Counted from the stretch's first letter, positions 43,609-52,976 are shown. The stretch is DNA of 59,484 nt from JBBRCE01 sp038205115 (GCA_038205115.1 JBBRCE010000031.1:1-59484); one strand, 5' to 3'. Notes: generated from the letters alone by a model not told the origin. Translations and numbers: made by a program.

Positions 43609-46600
43609 ATGACCAACACTCGACCTCAACGCATTGGCATGGGCGCCGTCGTGGTGGTCGTGGCGTTTTGGGCTTATCGATTGGTGGCGGTGCCACTGAT
43701 CGAGCCACCGCTGGATGAGACGCCGGTCGTCGCGAGCGACCGTCACCGTGTGGATGTGGGCGATTCGCAAATTGCCGAATTGAAGCCATACTTCGCGCCC
43801 GGTTCTTGGGAACTCGATCATCCGATCGTGCTCGAAGGCGAACAATTCAAACTGCTGTTTAAAGAGTATCAGACCACGCCCGATGGCAAGGTCAACCTGA
43901 CGCCTTGCACGGTTGTCTTCTTGCCCGGCGCCGCGCCAGCAGTCACAAATGCGCGGCAACCCCGTTTTATCATCATGGAAGCGCCGCAGGGCGCGCTGCT
44001 CGAATTCGACAAGCCGTTGGATTTGAGCAGAATGCAAATCGGGCATCTCAAAGGCGGCGTTTTCGCTGGCGCGATCACCATTCACGGGCGGGGCAGTGTC
44101 GAAAAACCGGGTCAGCCCGTGACGTCCGTCAATTCGAGCAATCCGAAGTACGCCGGCGACGACCTGCTGATCACCACCCGCGACGTGCAGATGTCCGACA
44201 ATCGGATTTGGACTCCGCATGACGTCGATATGCAATTTGGCGCCAATACGGTGCATGGCCGCGATCTGCGGATGGACATGCAATCCAATCCAGCCGGAAA
44301 AAAAAGTGGCATCGGGTTAGGCACCCTACAAGCATTCGAACTTGGCCGCGAAGTGAGCATGCATTTGCAGCCCGGTGCCGGCGGATTTTTGCCAGGCGAC
44401 AAGCCCGTTGCCAAAGATCTGACTGCGCCGGCGGCGGCCACCCCTGCCGCGCCGCCGCTGCCGGTGGATGTCCGTTGCCAGGGGCCGTTTCGCTTCGATC
44501 TGTTGGAGTATGTGGCCACGTTCGAGGAACGCGTCGATGTGCTGCGCGCCAGTCGCGCCGGACCCAGCGATCAGTTGCAGTGCGAACTGCTTTCGATTTA
44601 CTTTCAACCCAAGCGGACCGCCGATGGCGCGGTGCGACCCAAATCGGGCGTGCTGCCGCCGCTGGAACCACGACGCTTCGAAGCCAAAGGCCGCCCCGTG
44701 ATTGTGCGTGCGCCTTCGACCGGCGGTAACGCGCGCGGCGAACGTTTGGACTACGACATTCAAACCGGCAAGTTGATTTTAGAAGCGTCCGACGAGGTGC
44801 AGTTACAGCAGAAGAATAACGAGATTCACGCCCGCAGCGTCGTCTATCAGCGCGACGAACATGGCGCTTTGCAACGCGTGGTGGCGGTCGGACCGGGTTG
44901 GCTGCGCGGCTCGTCCGGCGATGCCGGCAACTCGCAATTCGAAGGACACTTCGAAACCGAACTGCGCGTGCGCCCGCAAGAACAAACGCAAGTGGCTTCG
45001 CTCAGCGGCAACGCAACGCTGAATTTTTCTGGGCAAGGCTCGATCCGCGGCGACGAAATTCACATTTGGTTTTTGCCACCACCCAAGAAACCGGCGACAC
45101 AAGCGTCGCATGGCGCGACGGCGTCCAATGCCGGCGGTTTACCGGCGATGATGCCCGACCGCTTACTGGCGCAAGGCGCGGTCAAGATTCTCTCGCCGCA
45201 ACTCAACGGCGCAACGCCGCGTTTGGAAGTCTGGTTCAAACCGGCCGTTCGTTCGCCGCTGGAGGCCGATCGATTGGCCGCCGCGCGCGCGGCACGCGCG
45301 CCCGGCGGCAGTTTGCCTTCGCCATTTCCGGCCGCGGCACAACAAAATCCGCTGGCGACCGCGTTACCGCCAGCCGGGCAGCCAAGTTCGCCGCTAACCG
45401 GCGCGGGCGCGGCCGGCGCTCTTGCCGCGTCCCCGGCAACAACTGCCCCGGCAACAACTGGCGCGGCTCTCCAGTCTGGCGTCGTGCCCGGCAAGTCGCA
45501 TTTTGACGTCGCGGGCGATTTGATTCGCGCGCAGTTTCTGCTTTATGGGCAGGCCACGGAATTGGACGATCTGAGCATTGATGGTCACGTCGTCTTAAAC
45601 GAAACGCAGACGCCGCAACCCGGCGAGCGGCCGATGATCATCCGCGGCGAGCAACTGCAAGTGCTCAAAGCGCAGTCGCCGGGTATGTCGATGTCGATTG
45701 CCGGTCAACCGGGTTTTGTCGATGCCCGTGGGCTGACGCTGGAAGGCCAAACGATTCGCATGAATCGCGAACAGAACCGATTGTGGATCGATGGCGCCGG
45801 CCGCATGGTGCTGCCCATCGATCGTGATTCGGAAGGTCGCCCGTTGAAGCAGCCGACGTCGCTGGCAATCACCTGGAAAGAGCGTATGCAGTTCGATGGA
45901 CTCACGGCGCGTTACGATCGCGATGTGCTGGCTCAAACCGACGAGCGAATGTTGCGCACCGAAATGTTGGCCGTGACGATGGCCCAGCGTGTCGATTTTG
46001 CCGCGCCGCAGGCGCAACAGCGTCCGCAAGTGGAATGGGTGGTTTGCCAAGGCGGCGCCAACTTGGAAAATCGCACCATCGCGCTGGGGCAGGTTGTTTC
46101 TGTCGATCGTCTACAACTTCGCGATCTGACGCTGCAACAATCCACTGGCGCCATCAGCGGAAACGGACCGGGTGTCATGACCAGTTGGCGTCACGGCGGG
46201 GCAAACCTGCCGGGACAAAACATCATGCCAGTTGCGGCCGGGACAACCGCTGCAACCAGCGCATCGGTTGCCGCCAAGCCAAACGATCAATTGAATTACG
46301 TCAATGTGCAATTCCAGCGCGGTATGACCGGCAACATGCACAATCGCGAGCTCACTTTTTCAGATCGCGTGAAGACCATTTACGGTCCGGTGAAATCCTG
46401 GAGCGAAAAACTCGATCCCGACAGCACTGCTGGCTTGGGCCCGCAAGATATGCTGCTGACTAGCGATCAACTGCGAATTTCGCAACCGGCCGCGCAACCG
46501 AACGTCAAGCCATCGACGGAGATCGAAGCCATTGGCAACACGCGTGCCGAGGGCGCCACGTATACCGCCAACGCTTACCGCGTGAGTTACGCCCAAGCCA

Positions 46601-46854
46601 AAGACATGCTGATTCTCGAAGGCGACGGCCGCAGCGATGCGCAACTCTATCGCCAGGAGGTTGTCGGCGGCCCGCAGTCGCAGGCCATCGCCCGGCGAAT
46701 TCTCTACTACCCCGCCACGCGGCGCGCTGAGGTTGACGACGCCCACTTTTTGGATCTCGGGCAGCTTGGCAGTCAGTCGTCGGCAAAAGCCGCCACCGAC
46801 AAAGTGCCTTCGACCGCCGCCAAGCCTAAGCCGGCCGAAAAGCGGAAGCGATAA
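43609..46854 (+). CDS. Giant LptC/LptA(OstA)-like envelope protein
   Basis: 1081 aa. An N-terminal membrane anchor (GAVVVVVAFWAYRLVAVPLI) is followed by a region reminiscent of LptC. Further stretches of beta-rich, OstA/LptA-like strands include VHGRDLRMDMQS, AKGRPVIVRAPSTGG, ILEASDEVQLQQKNNEIHA and GEQLQVLKAQSPGMSM. A Pro/Ala/Thr-rich linker occupies about residues 550-625. The position after kdsD and kdsC is that of lptC in proteobacteria, but the protein is about five times longer than LptC or LptA. It probably bridges the periplasm for lipid export. lptB is not in the window; the Lpt role is an inference from context and pattern. Confidence 0.72.
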   Translation: MTNTRPQRIGMGAVVVVVAFWAYRLVAVPLIEPPLDETPVVASDRHRVDVGDSQIAELKPYFAPGSWELDHPIVLEGEQFKLLFKEYQTTPDGKVNLTPCTVVFLPGAAPAVTNARQPRFIIMEAPQGALLEFDKPLDLSRMQIGHLKGGVFAGAITIHGRGSVEKPGQPVTSVNSSNPKYAGDDLLITTRDVQMSDNRIWTPHDVDMQFGANTVHGRDLRMDMQSNPAGKKSGIGLGTLQAFELGREVSMHLQPGAGGFLPGDKPVAKDLTAPAAATPAAPPLPVDVRCQGPFRFDLLEYVATFEERVDVLRASRAGPSDQLQCELLSIYFQPKRTADGAVRPKSGVLPPLEPRRFEAKGRPVIVRAPSTGGNARGERLDYDIQTGKLILEASDEVQLQQKNNEIHARSVVYQRDEHGALQRVVAVGPGWLRGSSGDAGNSQFEGHFETELRVRPQEQTQVASLSGNATLNFSGQGSIRGDEIHIWFLPPPKKPATQASHGATASNAGGLPAMMPDRLLAQGAVKILSPQLNGATPRLEVWFKPAVRSPLEADRLAAARAARAPGGSLPSPFPAAAQQNPLATALPPAGQPSSPLTGAGAAGALAASPATTAPATTGAALQSGVVPGKSHFDVAGDLIRAQFLLYGQATELDDLSIDGHVVLNETQTPQPGERPMIIRGEQLQVLKAQSPGMSMSIAGQPGFVDARGLTLEGQTIRMNREQNRLWIDGAGRMVLPIDRDSEGRPLKQPTSLAITWKERMQFDGLTARYDRDVLAQTDERMLRTEMLAVTMAQRVDFAAPQAQQRPQVEWVVCQGGANLENRTIALGQVVSVDRLQLRDLTLQQSTGAISGNGPGVMTSWRHGGANLPGQNIMPVAAGTTAATSASVAAKPNDQLNYVNVQFQRGMTGNMHNRELTFSDRVKTIYGPVKSWSEKLDPDSTAGLGPQDMLLTSDQLRISQPAAQPNVKPSTEIEAIGNTRAEGATYTANAYRVSYAQAKDMLILEGDGRSDAQLYRQEVVGGPQSQAIARRILYYPATRRAEVDDAHFLDLGQLGSQSSAKAATDKVPSTAAKPKPAEKRKR

Positions 46855-46864
46855 ACGTGATCGC

Positions 46865-48202
46865 TCACTCGGCAAACGCGCCCAAGTAGGGTTTGCTGGC
46901 GGCCGACTTGCCTTCGCCCGGCTGGCCTTTGCCAATCCATTGACTGCCTGCCGCCAGGTGCATGAAGCTGATGTTTGGCAGATCGCCATTGGCTTGCCGC
47001 GGGCCAATCAATTGCGCTTCGTCGAGGCTGACGAAGTCGTTGTCGCCGGGTTTGAGATCGAGCGCAAACGAGTTGTGCTTGGCTTCGCACTTGGCGCTGT
47101 CCATGTTGGCGATCTCGCTGCCGCCGCGATAACCCAGGTTATTCAGCAGTAAATGATCGTAACCGGGCACGTCGGTGACATTGTCTTTCAGGCGGCATAG
47201 CATGTTGAAGTTTCGGCCATTGCGAAAAGCCGTGTTGTTGAACCAGTCGTCGCCGCCAATGTGATGATTGGCGTAAAAACCGTTGGCCTTATTATGAACG
47301 GCCAGGCAGAACTTGACGGAGTGTCGCGGAATGACGCTCGGCAATTTGCTGATCGGCGAACTGCCATAACCGCCGGCTTTGAAACCGTTGCCGTCGCCGA
47401 GACTCTTGAACTTGGTCGAATAGCCGTTATCCATGGCCCAGCAATTTTCGAACGTCACCGACTCATGCGCGTTGATGCAGTCGTAACCGTCGTCGCTGTT
47501 GAACCACGCCCGGCAACCGCGAAAAACATTGCCTGTGCCACCGCGCGGCGGATGACAACCGAAGCCGTCAACATTGCCGCCGCGGCCATCTTCGGAAGTA
47601 AAATCGAAATTCCGATAAGCGTCGCAATTCAAAAAGACATTGTCCGAACCACGGACGCTATAGATGCCAATCGCCTGGCCGTCATGCATTTTGAGCTGCT
47701 CATAAATATTGTGGCTGCCGTCGTTAGCAAAGCAGATCGATTGCGTGTGCGTTTTGATGGTGACTTGCACGCCGATCACTTCGATGCCCTTGAAGTGCAG
47801 CCAGGATGCCGGCACGTTGAACGCGTTGACGCGCAGACCGGCTGGCTTGATGGCGGCAAAATCGAAAACCGGATGCTCGTCTTGATAGGCCCAGTAGCGA
47901 ATCGGTTGATCGGCCGTGCCACTTTTATCCAGGTGAATGACTTGCGCGTAGATGCGTTCTTGTTTAGCGATCTGCGATGGCTGCATGGAATATGTCCCGC
48001 CGCGCAGGTAAACCGTGTCGCCCGGACTGACCGCTTTCTGCGCCTGCATGACGGTGGCAAACGGTTTTTCGCGCGTGCCTGGGTTGCCATCGGCGCCATT
48101 CGGGGCAACGAACCACTGGCCGGCGAACACGCCGCCAGCGTCGCGCGCGATCAGCAGGCAGGCGATTGCCAACAGACTTAAAACGGGCGTGCGTGTTTTC
48201 AT
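46865..48202 (-). CDS. Secreted pectate-lyase-like beta-helix (PL9 family type)
   Basis: 445 aa from ATG 48202 (signal peptide PVLSLLAIACLLIARDAGGVFA; the frame opens at 48451 with non-signal sequence). Parallel beta-helix starting WFVAPNGADGNPGTREKPF. Motifs shared with PL9 pectate lyases: GGNVDGFGCHPP, NVFRGCRAWFNSDDGYDCIN, VTFENCWAMDNGYS, GNGFKAGGYG, LAVHNKANGFYANHH. PL9 enzymes cleave polygalacturonate using a Lys base and Ca-binding Asp residues; GFKAGG supplies the candidate Lys and NSDDGYD the Asp residues. Divergent from the acetylesterase gene. Confidence 0.85.
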   Translation of the reverse strand: MKTRTPVLSLLAIACLLIARDAGGVFAGQWFVAPNGADGNPGTREKPFATVMQAQKAVSPGDTVYLRGGTYSMQPSQIAKQERIYAQVIHLDKSGTADQPIRYWAYQDEHPVFDFAAIKPAGLRVNAFNVPASWLHFKGIEVIGVQVTIKTHTQSICFANDGSHNIYEQLKMHDGQAIGIYSVRGSDNVFLNCDAYRNFDFTSEDGRGGNVDGFGCHPPRGGTGNVFRGCRAWFNSDDGYDCINAHESVTFENCWAMDNGYSTKFKSLGDGNGFKAGGYGSSPISKLPSVIPRHSVKFCLAVHNKANGFYANHHIGGDDWFNNTAFRNGRNFNMLCRLKDNVTDVPGYDHLLLNNLGYRGGSEIANMDSAKCEAKHNSFALDLKPGDNDFVSLDEAQLIGPRQANGDLPNISFMHLAAGSQWIGKGQPGEGKSAASKPYLGAFAE

Positions 48203-48440
48203 CGGAAGGATCCGCGGATTCGGCCAGTAGCGTTTGCAAGAATCGTATTGTAAGCGATTGCCCACCAAGCGGCAGCCTGCCGCCGCCGAGCGTCGTTGTT
48301 GGCGAGTCGCGGTCAATTGCGGCGCGGCAGCGGCCTCTTGATTTCCGTCGCAAAGCGTCGCACAATGGCCTGCATGCGGCCAAGCATTGGCGTCTGGCCG
48401 CCGCCTGCCCCAACTTCCTGCCCGTTTGCGAGAACACATC

Positions 48441-50021
48441 ATGCGTCGCATTTTTCACCGTCGCGCTGTCGGTTCGAAGAGCCTTTTCGTCCTGGTCTTG
48501 CTTGCTACGCTGGGTGGCGTGCCGGCACACGCCAAAAACGTCGAGCTCGCGGCCATGTTTTCCGATCACATGGTTTTACAACGCGACATGCTGGTTCCGG
48601 TCTGGGGCACGGCGGGCGCGGGCGACAAAATCAGCGTGCAATTTGCCGGCCAAACCAAGACCACCGCCGCGGATCGAGACGGTCGTTGGAAGGTCGAACT
48701 CGACAAACTCAGCGTCGGCCAGCCGCAAGCGCTGACCGTCAAAGGCGAAAGCACAATCACCGTCAGCGATGTTTTGGTGGGCGAAGTCTGGCTCTGTTCC
48801 GGGCAGTCGAATATGGCATTCAACGTAAAAGGATCCAACGACTTCGAACAAGAAAAAGCCGCCGCGCAATACCCGCAAATTCGTCAGTTCACGGTGCAAT
48901 CGTCGCATGCCAAAGAGCCGCAGTCCGACTGCAAGGGCTCGTGGGTGGTTTGTAGTCCGGAAACGGTGGGCGGTTTTTCAGCCGCAGCGTATTTCTTTGG
49001 TCGCGAGTTGCACAAAAAATTGGGCGTGCCCGTCGGGCTCATCAATTCGTCGGTGGGTGGCACGCCGATCGAATCGTGGACCAGTTTGGAAGCTCAGAAA
49101 AAGTCAAGCGAAATCGCCCAGGGCATTCTCGAACCGTGGGAAAAACGTATTCAGGAATTCGATGCGGGCAAGGCGCAGGCCGCATTCCAAAAGCAAACCG
49201 CTGCGCATAAGGCCGCAGTCGAAAAAGCCAAGGCCGAAGGTAAAACGCCGCCAGCCGCGCCTAAACCGATCGCTTCGCCAGCCGACAATAATCATCGTCC
49301 CGGCACGCTGTTCAACGGCAAGATCAATCCGCTGGTGCCGTACGCCATTCGCGGCGCCATCTGGTACCAGGGTGAGTCCAACGCCAACGGCGTCGCCAAT
49401 CTCTACGGCCAGCAACTGAAAACCATGATTACCGATTGGCGCACACGCTGGGGACAAGACTTTGCGTTCGGTTGGGTGCAACTGCCCGACTTTCACGAAC
49501 CGCAAAAGACGCCGGTCGAGCAAGACGGCTGGGTTGAAGTGCGCGAAGGCATGTTGAAAACCCTGAGCGTGCCCAAGACGGGCATGGCCGTTACGCTGGG
49601 ACTCGGTATGCCCAAAAACATTCACCCCACCAATAAGCAAGGCGTCGGCAAGCGGTTAGGCGCCTGGGCGCTGGCCGACGTGTACGGCGAAAAGGGCCTG
49701 GAAGGCAGTGGCCCGTTGCTGAAAAGTCACATCGTTCGCGGCAACGAAATTGTGCTTAGCTTTAGCCATGCTGATGGCCTGAAAGCGCAAGAAGGCGAAC
49801 TCAAAGGTTTTGCCATCGCCGGCGAAGACAAGAAGTGGGTCTGGGGCAATGCCAAGATCGACGGCGATCAAGTCGTCGTCTCCAGCCCCGATGTCGCTAA
49901 GCCCACCGCCGTCCGCTACGCCTGGGCAGCCAACCCGCAATTCAGTTTGGTCAATGGCGCAGGGCTGGTGGCATCACCCTTCCGCACCGATGATGCGGCG
50001 ACCGATACGAAACCGAAGTAA
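48441..50021 (+). CDS. Secreted SASA-type acetylesterase (sialate O-acetylesterase family)
   Basis: 526 aa from ATG 48441, which begins a signal peptide (KSLFVLVLLATLGGVPAHA); the frame opens at 48387. N-terminal beta domain (MFSDHMVLQRDMLVPVWGTA), then the SGNH-like SASA domain with CSGQSNM (nucleophile Ser), GVPVGLINSSVGGTPIESW, WYQGESN and the C-terminal His in NIHPTNKQG. Removes O-acetyl groups from sialate or plant polysaccharides. Beside a PL9-like lyase, pectin or xylan deacetylation is more likely than sialate. A charged helical insert sits at about 215-270. Confidence 0.9.
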   Translation: MRRIFHRRAVGSKSLFVLVLLATLGGVPAHAKNVELAAMFSDHMVLQRDMLVPVWGTAGAGDKISVQFAGQTKTTAADRDGRWKVELDKLSVGQPQALTVKGESTITVSDVLVGEVWLCSGQSNMAFNVKGSNDFEQEKAAAQYPQIRQFTVQSSHAKEPQSDCKGSWVVCSPETVGGFSAAAYFFGRELHKKLGVPVGLINSSVGGTPIESWTSLEAQKKSSEIAQGILEPWEKRIQEFDAGKAQAAFQKQTAAHKAAVEKAKAEGKTPPAAPKPIASPADNNHRPGTLFNGKINPLVPYAIRGAIWYQGESNANGVANLYGQQLKTMITDWRTRWGQDFAFGWVQLPDFHEPQKTPVEQDGWVEVREGMLKTLSVPKTGMAVTLGLGMPKNIHPTNKQGVGKRLGAWALADVYGEKGLEGSGPLLKSHIVRGNEIVLSFSHADGLKAQEGELKGFAIAGEDKKWVWGNAKIDGDQVVVSSPDVAKPTAVRYAWAANPQFSLVNGAGLVASPFRTDDAATDTKPK

Positions 50022-50062
50022 GCAAAGTGGCAACGGGCAAGCGACAACCGGCTCCGCGGCAT

Positions 50063-50092
50063 CGAGACCAGTGGCAGCGAGACCAGTGGCAG
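50063..50092. repeat. 15-bp direct tandem repeat
   Basis: CGAGACCAGTGGCAG twice in tandem between the convergent acetylesterase and DUF1559 genes. Non-coding; no hairpin. Confidence 0.85.
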
Positions 50093-50105
50093 CGGATCGA
50101 ACGCG

Positions 50106-51227
50106 TTACTTCTTTGGCCAGTGCGCGGCCGTGGGGTCGAAGAAGTCGGCATCGACCATTTCCACTTTGCCGTCAGCAAAGATCACATTCGACCGCCCCC
50201 GGTGCCGATGATCCTGCATCTTGGGAAGGTCGGCGGTTGCATCATTACGACGATTGATGGTCGGCTTTTTATAGTCGGTAAAGAAGGCTTGCCCGGAGCG
50301 CGCAAATCCGGGCGTCGACACTTGGTCGTTCGCGCCGTAACTCAACTTGGAGCCGGGCTCGGTGATCACGCGGATTTCTTCAATTGCCGAGGTTGTATAA
50401 AAGCGACTGATTCTTAGTTCGCGCATGTCGTCAGACAGTGAGATCACATCCTGGTTCTGCTCCAGTCCGCGGCCGCCTTGACTTCCGGCATACTGCGTGG
50501 CCGGATTGCCCAACACTTGATCGGTCGAAGCTAAGTCCGGCCCTTTGAAGATGATGCCTAATATTTTTCCACCGAAACCCACCGATGCGTTTGCGATCGT
50601 GGTGCCGGAAGACTTAACCGGATCGTAATGCAGGATGTAAGAATCGACCTTGGTTTTGGCCTGAATCGATTTGGGCGAATCGTTGCTGTTATTTTGCCAG
50701 GTGACCGGCATTGATACATTCACGTTCACATCGCGCGGCAATTCATAGTTCGACCGCTCGCGGACCAGCAACACGGCCGCGCTGTCGGGCATGGCATTGA
50801 ATTCCAGCGACGCCGGCGGAGTATCCAACTTGCGGATGAAACCGCCACCTCCGGCCTCCGCTCCCGAACGATTACCCGCGTCGCCATCCTCAGGGCACAA
50901 CAGCACGTTCGTATCCGTACCCAGATAGGGCTGCAACTCGCTGCACCACCGAAAGGCAAAACCGCCGGTCTCGGCTTGCGGATCGCGCGAGGAATAATTG
51001 GCGCAAGCAATCACAATCTGATGCAGGTTGTTGGCGCATTGCGTTGCGCGTGCGGACGCGCGGGCCGCGCTCAGCGCCGGCATGATCAACGAGACCAAAA
51101 TCCCAATGATGACCAGCACCACCAGCAACTCGATGATTGTAAAACCGCTATGCGCCGTGCGCTTCGATGCCCATCGCTTGGGCATCCACCGCCACGCGAC
51201 GACAGTCCCAACGTCAAAAACGCTCAT
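50106..51227 (-). CDS. DUF1559 pseudopilin-like protein
   Basis: 373 aa from ATG 51227 with an AGGGGG site upstream; the frame opens at 51332. Type IV/II prepilin signal: after a basic leader, GFTIIELLVVLVIIGILVSL with Glu at position 5, cleaved by prepilin peptidase. The mature part has the planctomycete DUF1559 pattern (CANNLHQIVIACANYSS). The C-terminus carries the H-X9-DG motif (HRGRSNVIFADGKVE). Such proteins form pseudopilin-like surface structures and occur in many copies. Standalone, no pilus operon here. Confidence 0.9.
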   Translation of the reverse strand: MSVFDVGTVVAWRWMPKRWASKRTAHSGFTIIELLVVLVIIGILVSLIMPALSAARASARATQCANNLHQIVIACANYSSRDPQAETGGFAFRWCSELQPYLGTDTNVLLCPEDGDAGNRSGAEAGGGGFIRKLDTPPASLEFNAMPDSAAVLLVRERSNYELPRDVNVNVSMPVTWQNNSNDSPKSIQAKTKVDSYILHYDPVKSSGTTIANASVGFGGKILGIIFKGPDLASTDQVLGNPATQYAGSQGGRGLEQNQDVISLSDDMRELRISRFYTTSAIEEIRVITEPGSKLSYGANDQVSTPGFARSGQAFFTDYKKPTINRRNDATADLPKMQDHRHRGRSNVIFADGKVEMVDADFFDPTAAHWPKK

Positions 51228-51330
51228 CGTTGCCCCCTGAAACGGTCCGTCGAACGGCTTGGCATGACCGCAATCGATGCCGACCAGAAATGTTGCCGGC
51301 GCGGGCGTAGCTCGGCCCGCGCGAACCATC

Positions 51331-51360
51331 ATTTAACAAGGTTCGCTGCCTTGTATGCAA
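51331..51360 (-). promoter_or_regulatory. Candidate promoter for the DUF1559 gene
   Basis: On the minus strand TTGCAT (51355-51360), 18-nt spacer, TTAAAT (51331-51336), about 100 nt upstream of ATG 51227. Confidence 0.4.
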
Positions 51361-51364
51361 GCCT

Positions 51365-51389
51365 TTTTTCCAGAAAATTCTTGGAAAAA
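51365..51389. repeat. AT-rich inverted repeat
   Basis: TTTTTCCA and TGGAAAAA separated by 9 nt, directly upstream of the DUF1559 promoter candidate and 8 nt beyond the stop of the small gene ending at 51397. It could be an operator or a weak terminator. Confidence 0.4.
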
Positions 51390-51396
51390 TGACCAG

Positions 51397-51729
51397 CTAG
51401 AACGGTTTGTGAATTTCCGACATTTTTTCGAGTCGCTTGAAGTTGACGCCCAGCAGCTCAGCGACGTGATCCGCCACGGACGTGTAGTACTTGCAAATGG
51501 CTTTGCCTTCGATTGGGTAGCCGTGATACTTGCCCGGTGAATGCGGCTGAAATACGTAGAATTTGCGGTACGCCACGGCGACTAACTGTTTTTTGCCGGA
51601 GACCACCAGACAGCGTCGCGAATCGTTGAGCAGCGATTGCGCTTCGGTCGAGCCGAGATCCATTCGCGTGCCTTTGGCGCCGCGAATACCTCCGCCGGAA
51701 TGTTTCGGGTTTTCTTCGTACAGACGCAT
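51397..51729 (-). CDS. Small protein resembling polymorphic-toxin C-terminal domains
   Basis: 110 aa from ATG 51729 (a TTG two codons earlier is possible; the upstream in-frame stop is close). ENPKHSGGGIRGAKG near the start, then EAQSLLNDS, VAVAYRKFYVFQPHSPGKYHGYP and a helical tail. The NPKH opening and the YHGYP element recall C-terminal nuclease domains of secreted polymorphic toxins, but here the domain stands alone, without export domain or an evident immunity gene. The likeness is from memory of patterns and is weak. 56 nt downstream of the sialidase-like gene. Confidence 0.55.
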   Translation of the reverse strand: MRLYEENPKHSGGGIRGAKGTRMDLGSTEAQSLLNDSRRCLVVSGKKQLVAVAYRKFYVFQPHSPGKYHGYPIEGKAICKYYTSVADHVAELLGVNFKRLEKMSEIHKPF

Positions 51730-51785
51730 ACGCAAGCCGCCACGACGGGGTGACGTTCGGCAAACAAGGCCTCAAACATCGAACG

Positions 51786-52976
51786 CTAGTAGATCACCAC
51801 AAACGAACCATCGGCACGGGCAAATGTGGCCACCAAGCTCCAAGCCGGCACGCCCGTGGCTGATCCCTGCGCCCCGGAAATCGGTTTTCCGTGCGAATCG
51901 AAGACTTGCCAGACCAGATTTCCGCCGGCGTTCCAGTTCATGTTTTCGGTCCAAGCCAGCAAGATTTGTCCCTGCGCGTTGGTCGCCAATGTCGGATATT
52001 TGCGCCGCTTGGCTGACGCGGGCGCGGCGATGATTCGCTGCGCGCGACCGGCGGCGTCCAGTTCACTCCAATAAACTTGCTCGCGTGCTTCCCAAGCGGC
52101 AAGTGTGGTTCGTTTGCTACGCGGCAATAGTGACGCCAAGCTCATCACGCATTGATTGATCTCCCAGGAGTCGATTTTTTCGGTCGTAAAATGATCGCAT
52201 TGGTCGCTGCTGGCGGAAAGGTACATGTCCCGATGCGTGCCCTCGGTTGCCGAGCGGAACAGCAGCAGCAATTTGCCATGTTCGTCGACAGCGGCGCGCA
52301 TTCCACAGCAACCGCAGCAGCCAAGTGCGGCCGGACTGGCCGGCACTTCGGCGGCAAACGTCTGTCCGCCATTGGTCGATTTGCTGACCCACAGGCGGCG
52401 ATTGGCTTCGTTCCGCGGGCCGTCGTCAAACGCATGCCAGACGACGTACACATTGCCTTGCGCGTCGGCGGCAATTGCGCCGCCGCCATCCAGCCCCACG
52501 CGTTTCTGAATCACGTTGCGTTGCGGCTCGAAAGCGTCGCCGGCGTCGCTGAGCCGCGAGTAGAGCATGGGCGTTTCTTGACCGGGCGCTTTCGGTTCGG
52601 CTGTTCCGCTGCCATTCCAGGCCACATGCACGCGGCGATCCTTGCCAACGGCCAACTGCGGGCCGCGGATATTGCCAATCGCCAGGGCGCTGCCCGCCTG
52701 GCTGTTCACGCGCCGCGGCGCGGAAAATTGTGTTTCGCCCGGGCCGAGCGTCACATAATTGATGTCTGCCGCGCGGGCGTCGCCGGTCAGATAAATCAGA
52801 TGCACTCGGCCCGTATCGTCTAGCGCCACTTGCGGCTGAATGCCTTTGTCCGGCGCCCGCAACGTGCTCACGGTCGGCACGTCGTCGGCCGCGCGCAGTC
52901 GCTGCGCGCCGATAAGTATCGCCATGATCGCCAGCAGAAGCCGGCTGCCGTAACGCCGATCGGATGTGCTGTTCAT
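51786..52976 (-). CDS. Secreted sialidase-like (BNR) beta-propeller
   Basis: 396 aa from ATG 52976 (ATG 52991 also possible). Signal peptide SRLLLAIMAILIGAQRLRA. Six-bladed propeller pattern with Asp-box-like elements (STNGGQTFAAE; SDAGDAFEPQ), GNVYVVWHAFDDGPRNEANR and ILLAWTENMNWNAGG. The catalytic Arg triad of true sialidases cannot be located, so sugar specificity is unknown. A dense CCGCCG cluster sits in the middle. First gene of a possible operon with the small toxin-like ORF. Confidence 0.82.
   Translation of the reverse strand: MNSTSDRRYGSRLLLAIMAILIGAQRLRAADDVPTVSTLRAPDKGIQPQVALDDTGRVHLIYLTGDARAADINYVTLGPGETQFSAPRRVNSQAGSALAIGNIRGPQLAVGKDRRVHVAWNGSGTAEPKAPGQETPMLYSRLSDAGDAFEPQRNVIQKRVGLDGGGAIAADAQGNVYVVWHAFDDGPRNEANRRLWVSKSTNGGQTFAAEVPASPAALGCCGCCGMRAAVDEHGKLLLLFRSATEGTHRDMYLSASSDQCDHFTTEKIDSWEINQCVMSLASLLPRSKRTTLAAWEAREQVYWSELDAAGRAQRIIAAPASAKRRKYPTLATNAQGQILLAWTENMNWNAGGNLVWQVFDSHGKPISGAQGSATGVPAWSLVATFARADGSFVVIY

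Noticed and set aside
48166..48735. 189-codon plus-strand ORF
   Set aside because: Overlaps the acetylesterase in another frame and the divergent promoter region; composition is Ser/Arg-rich shadow.
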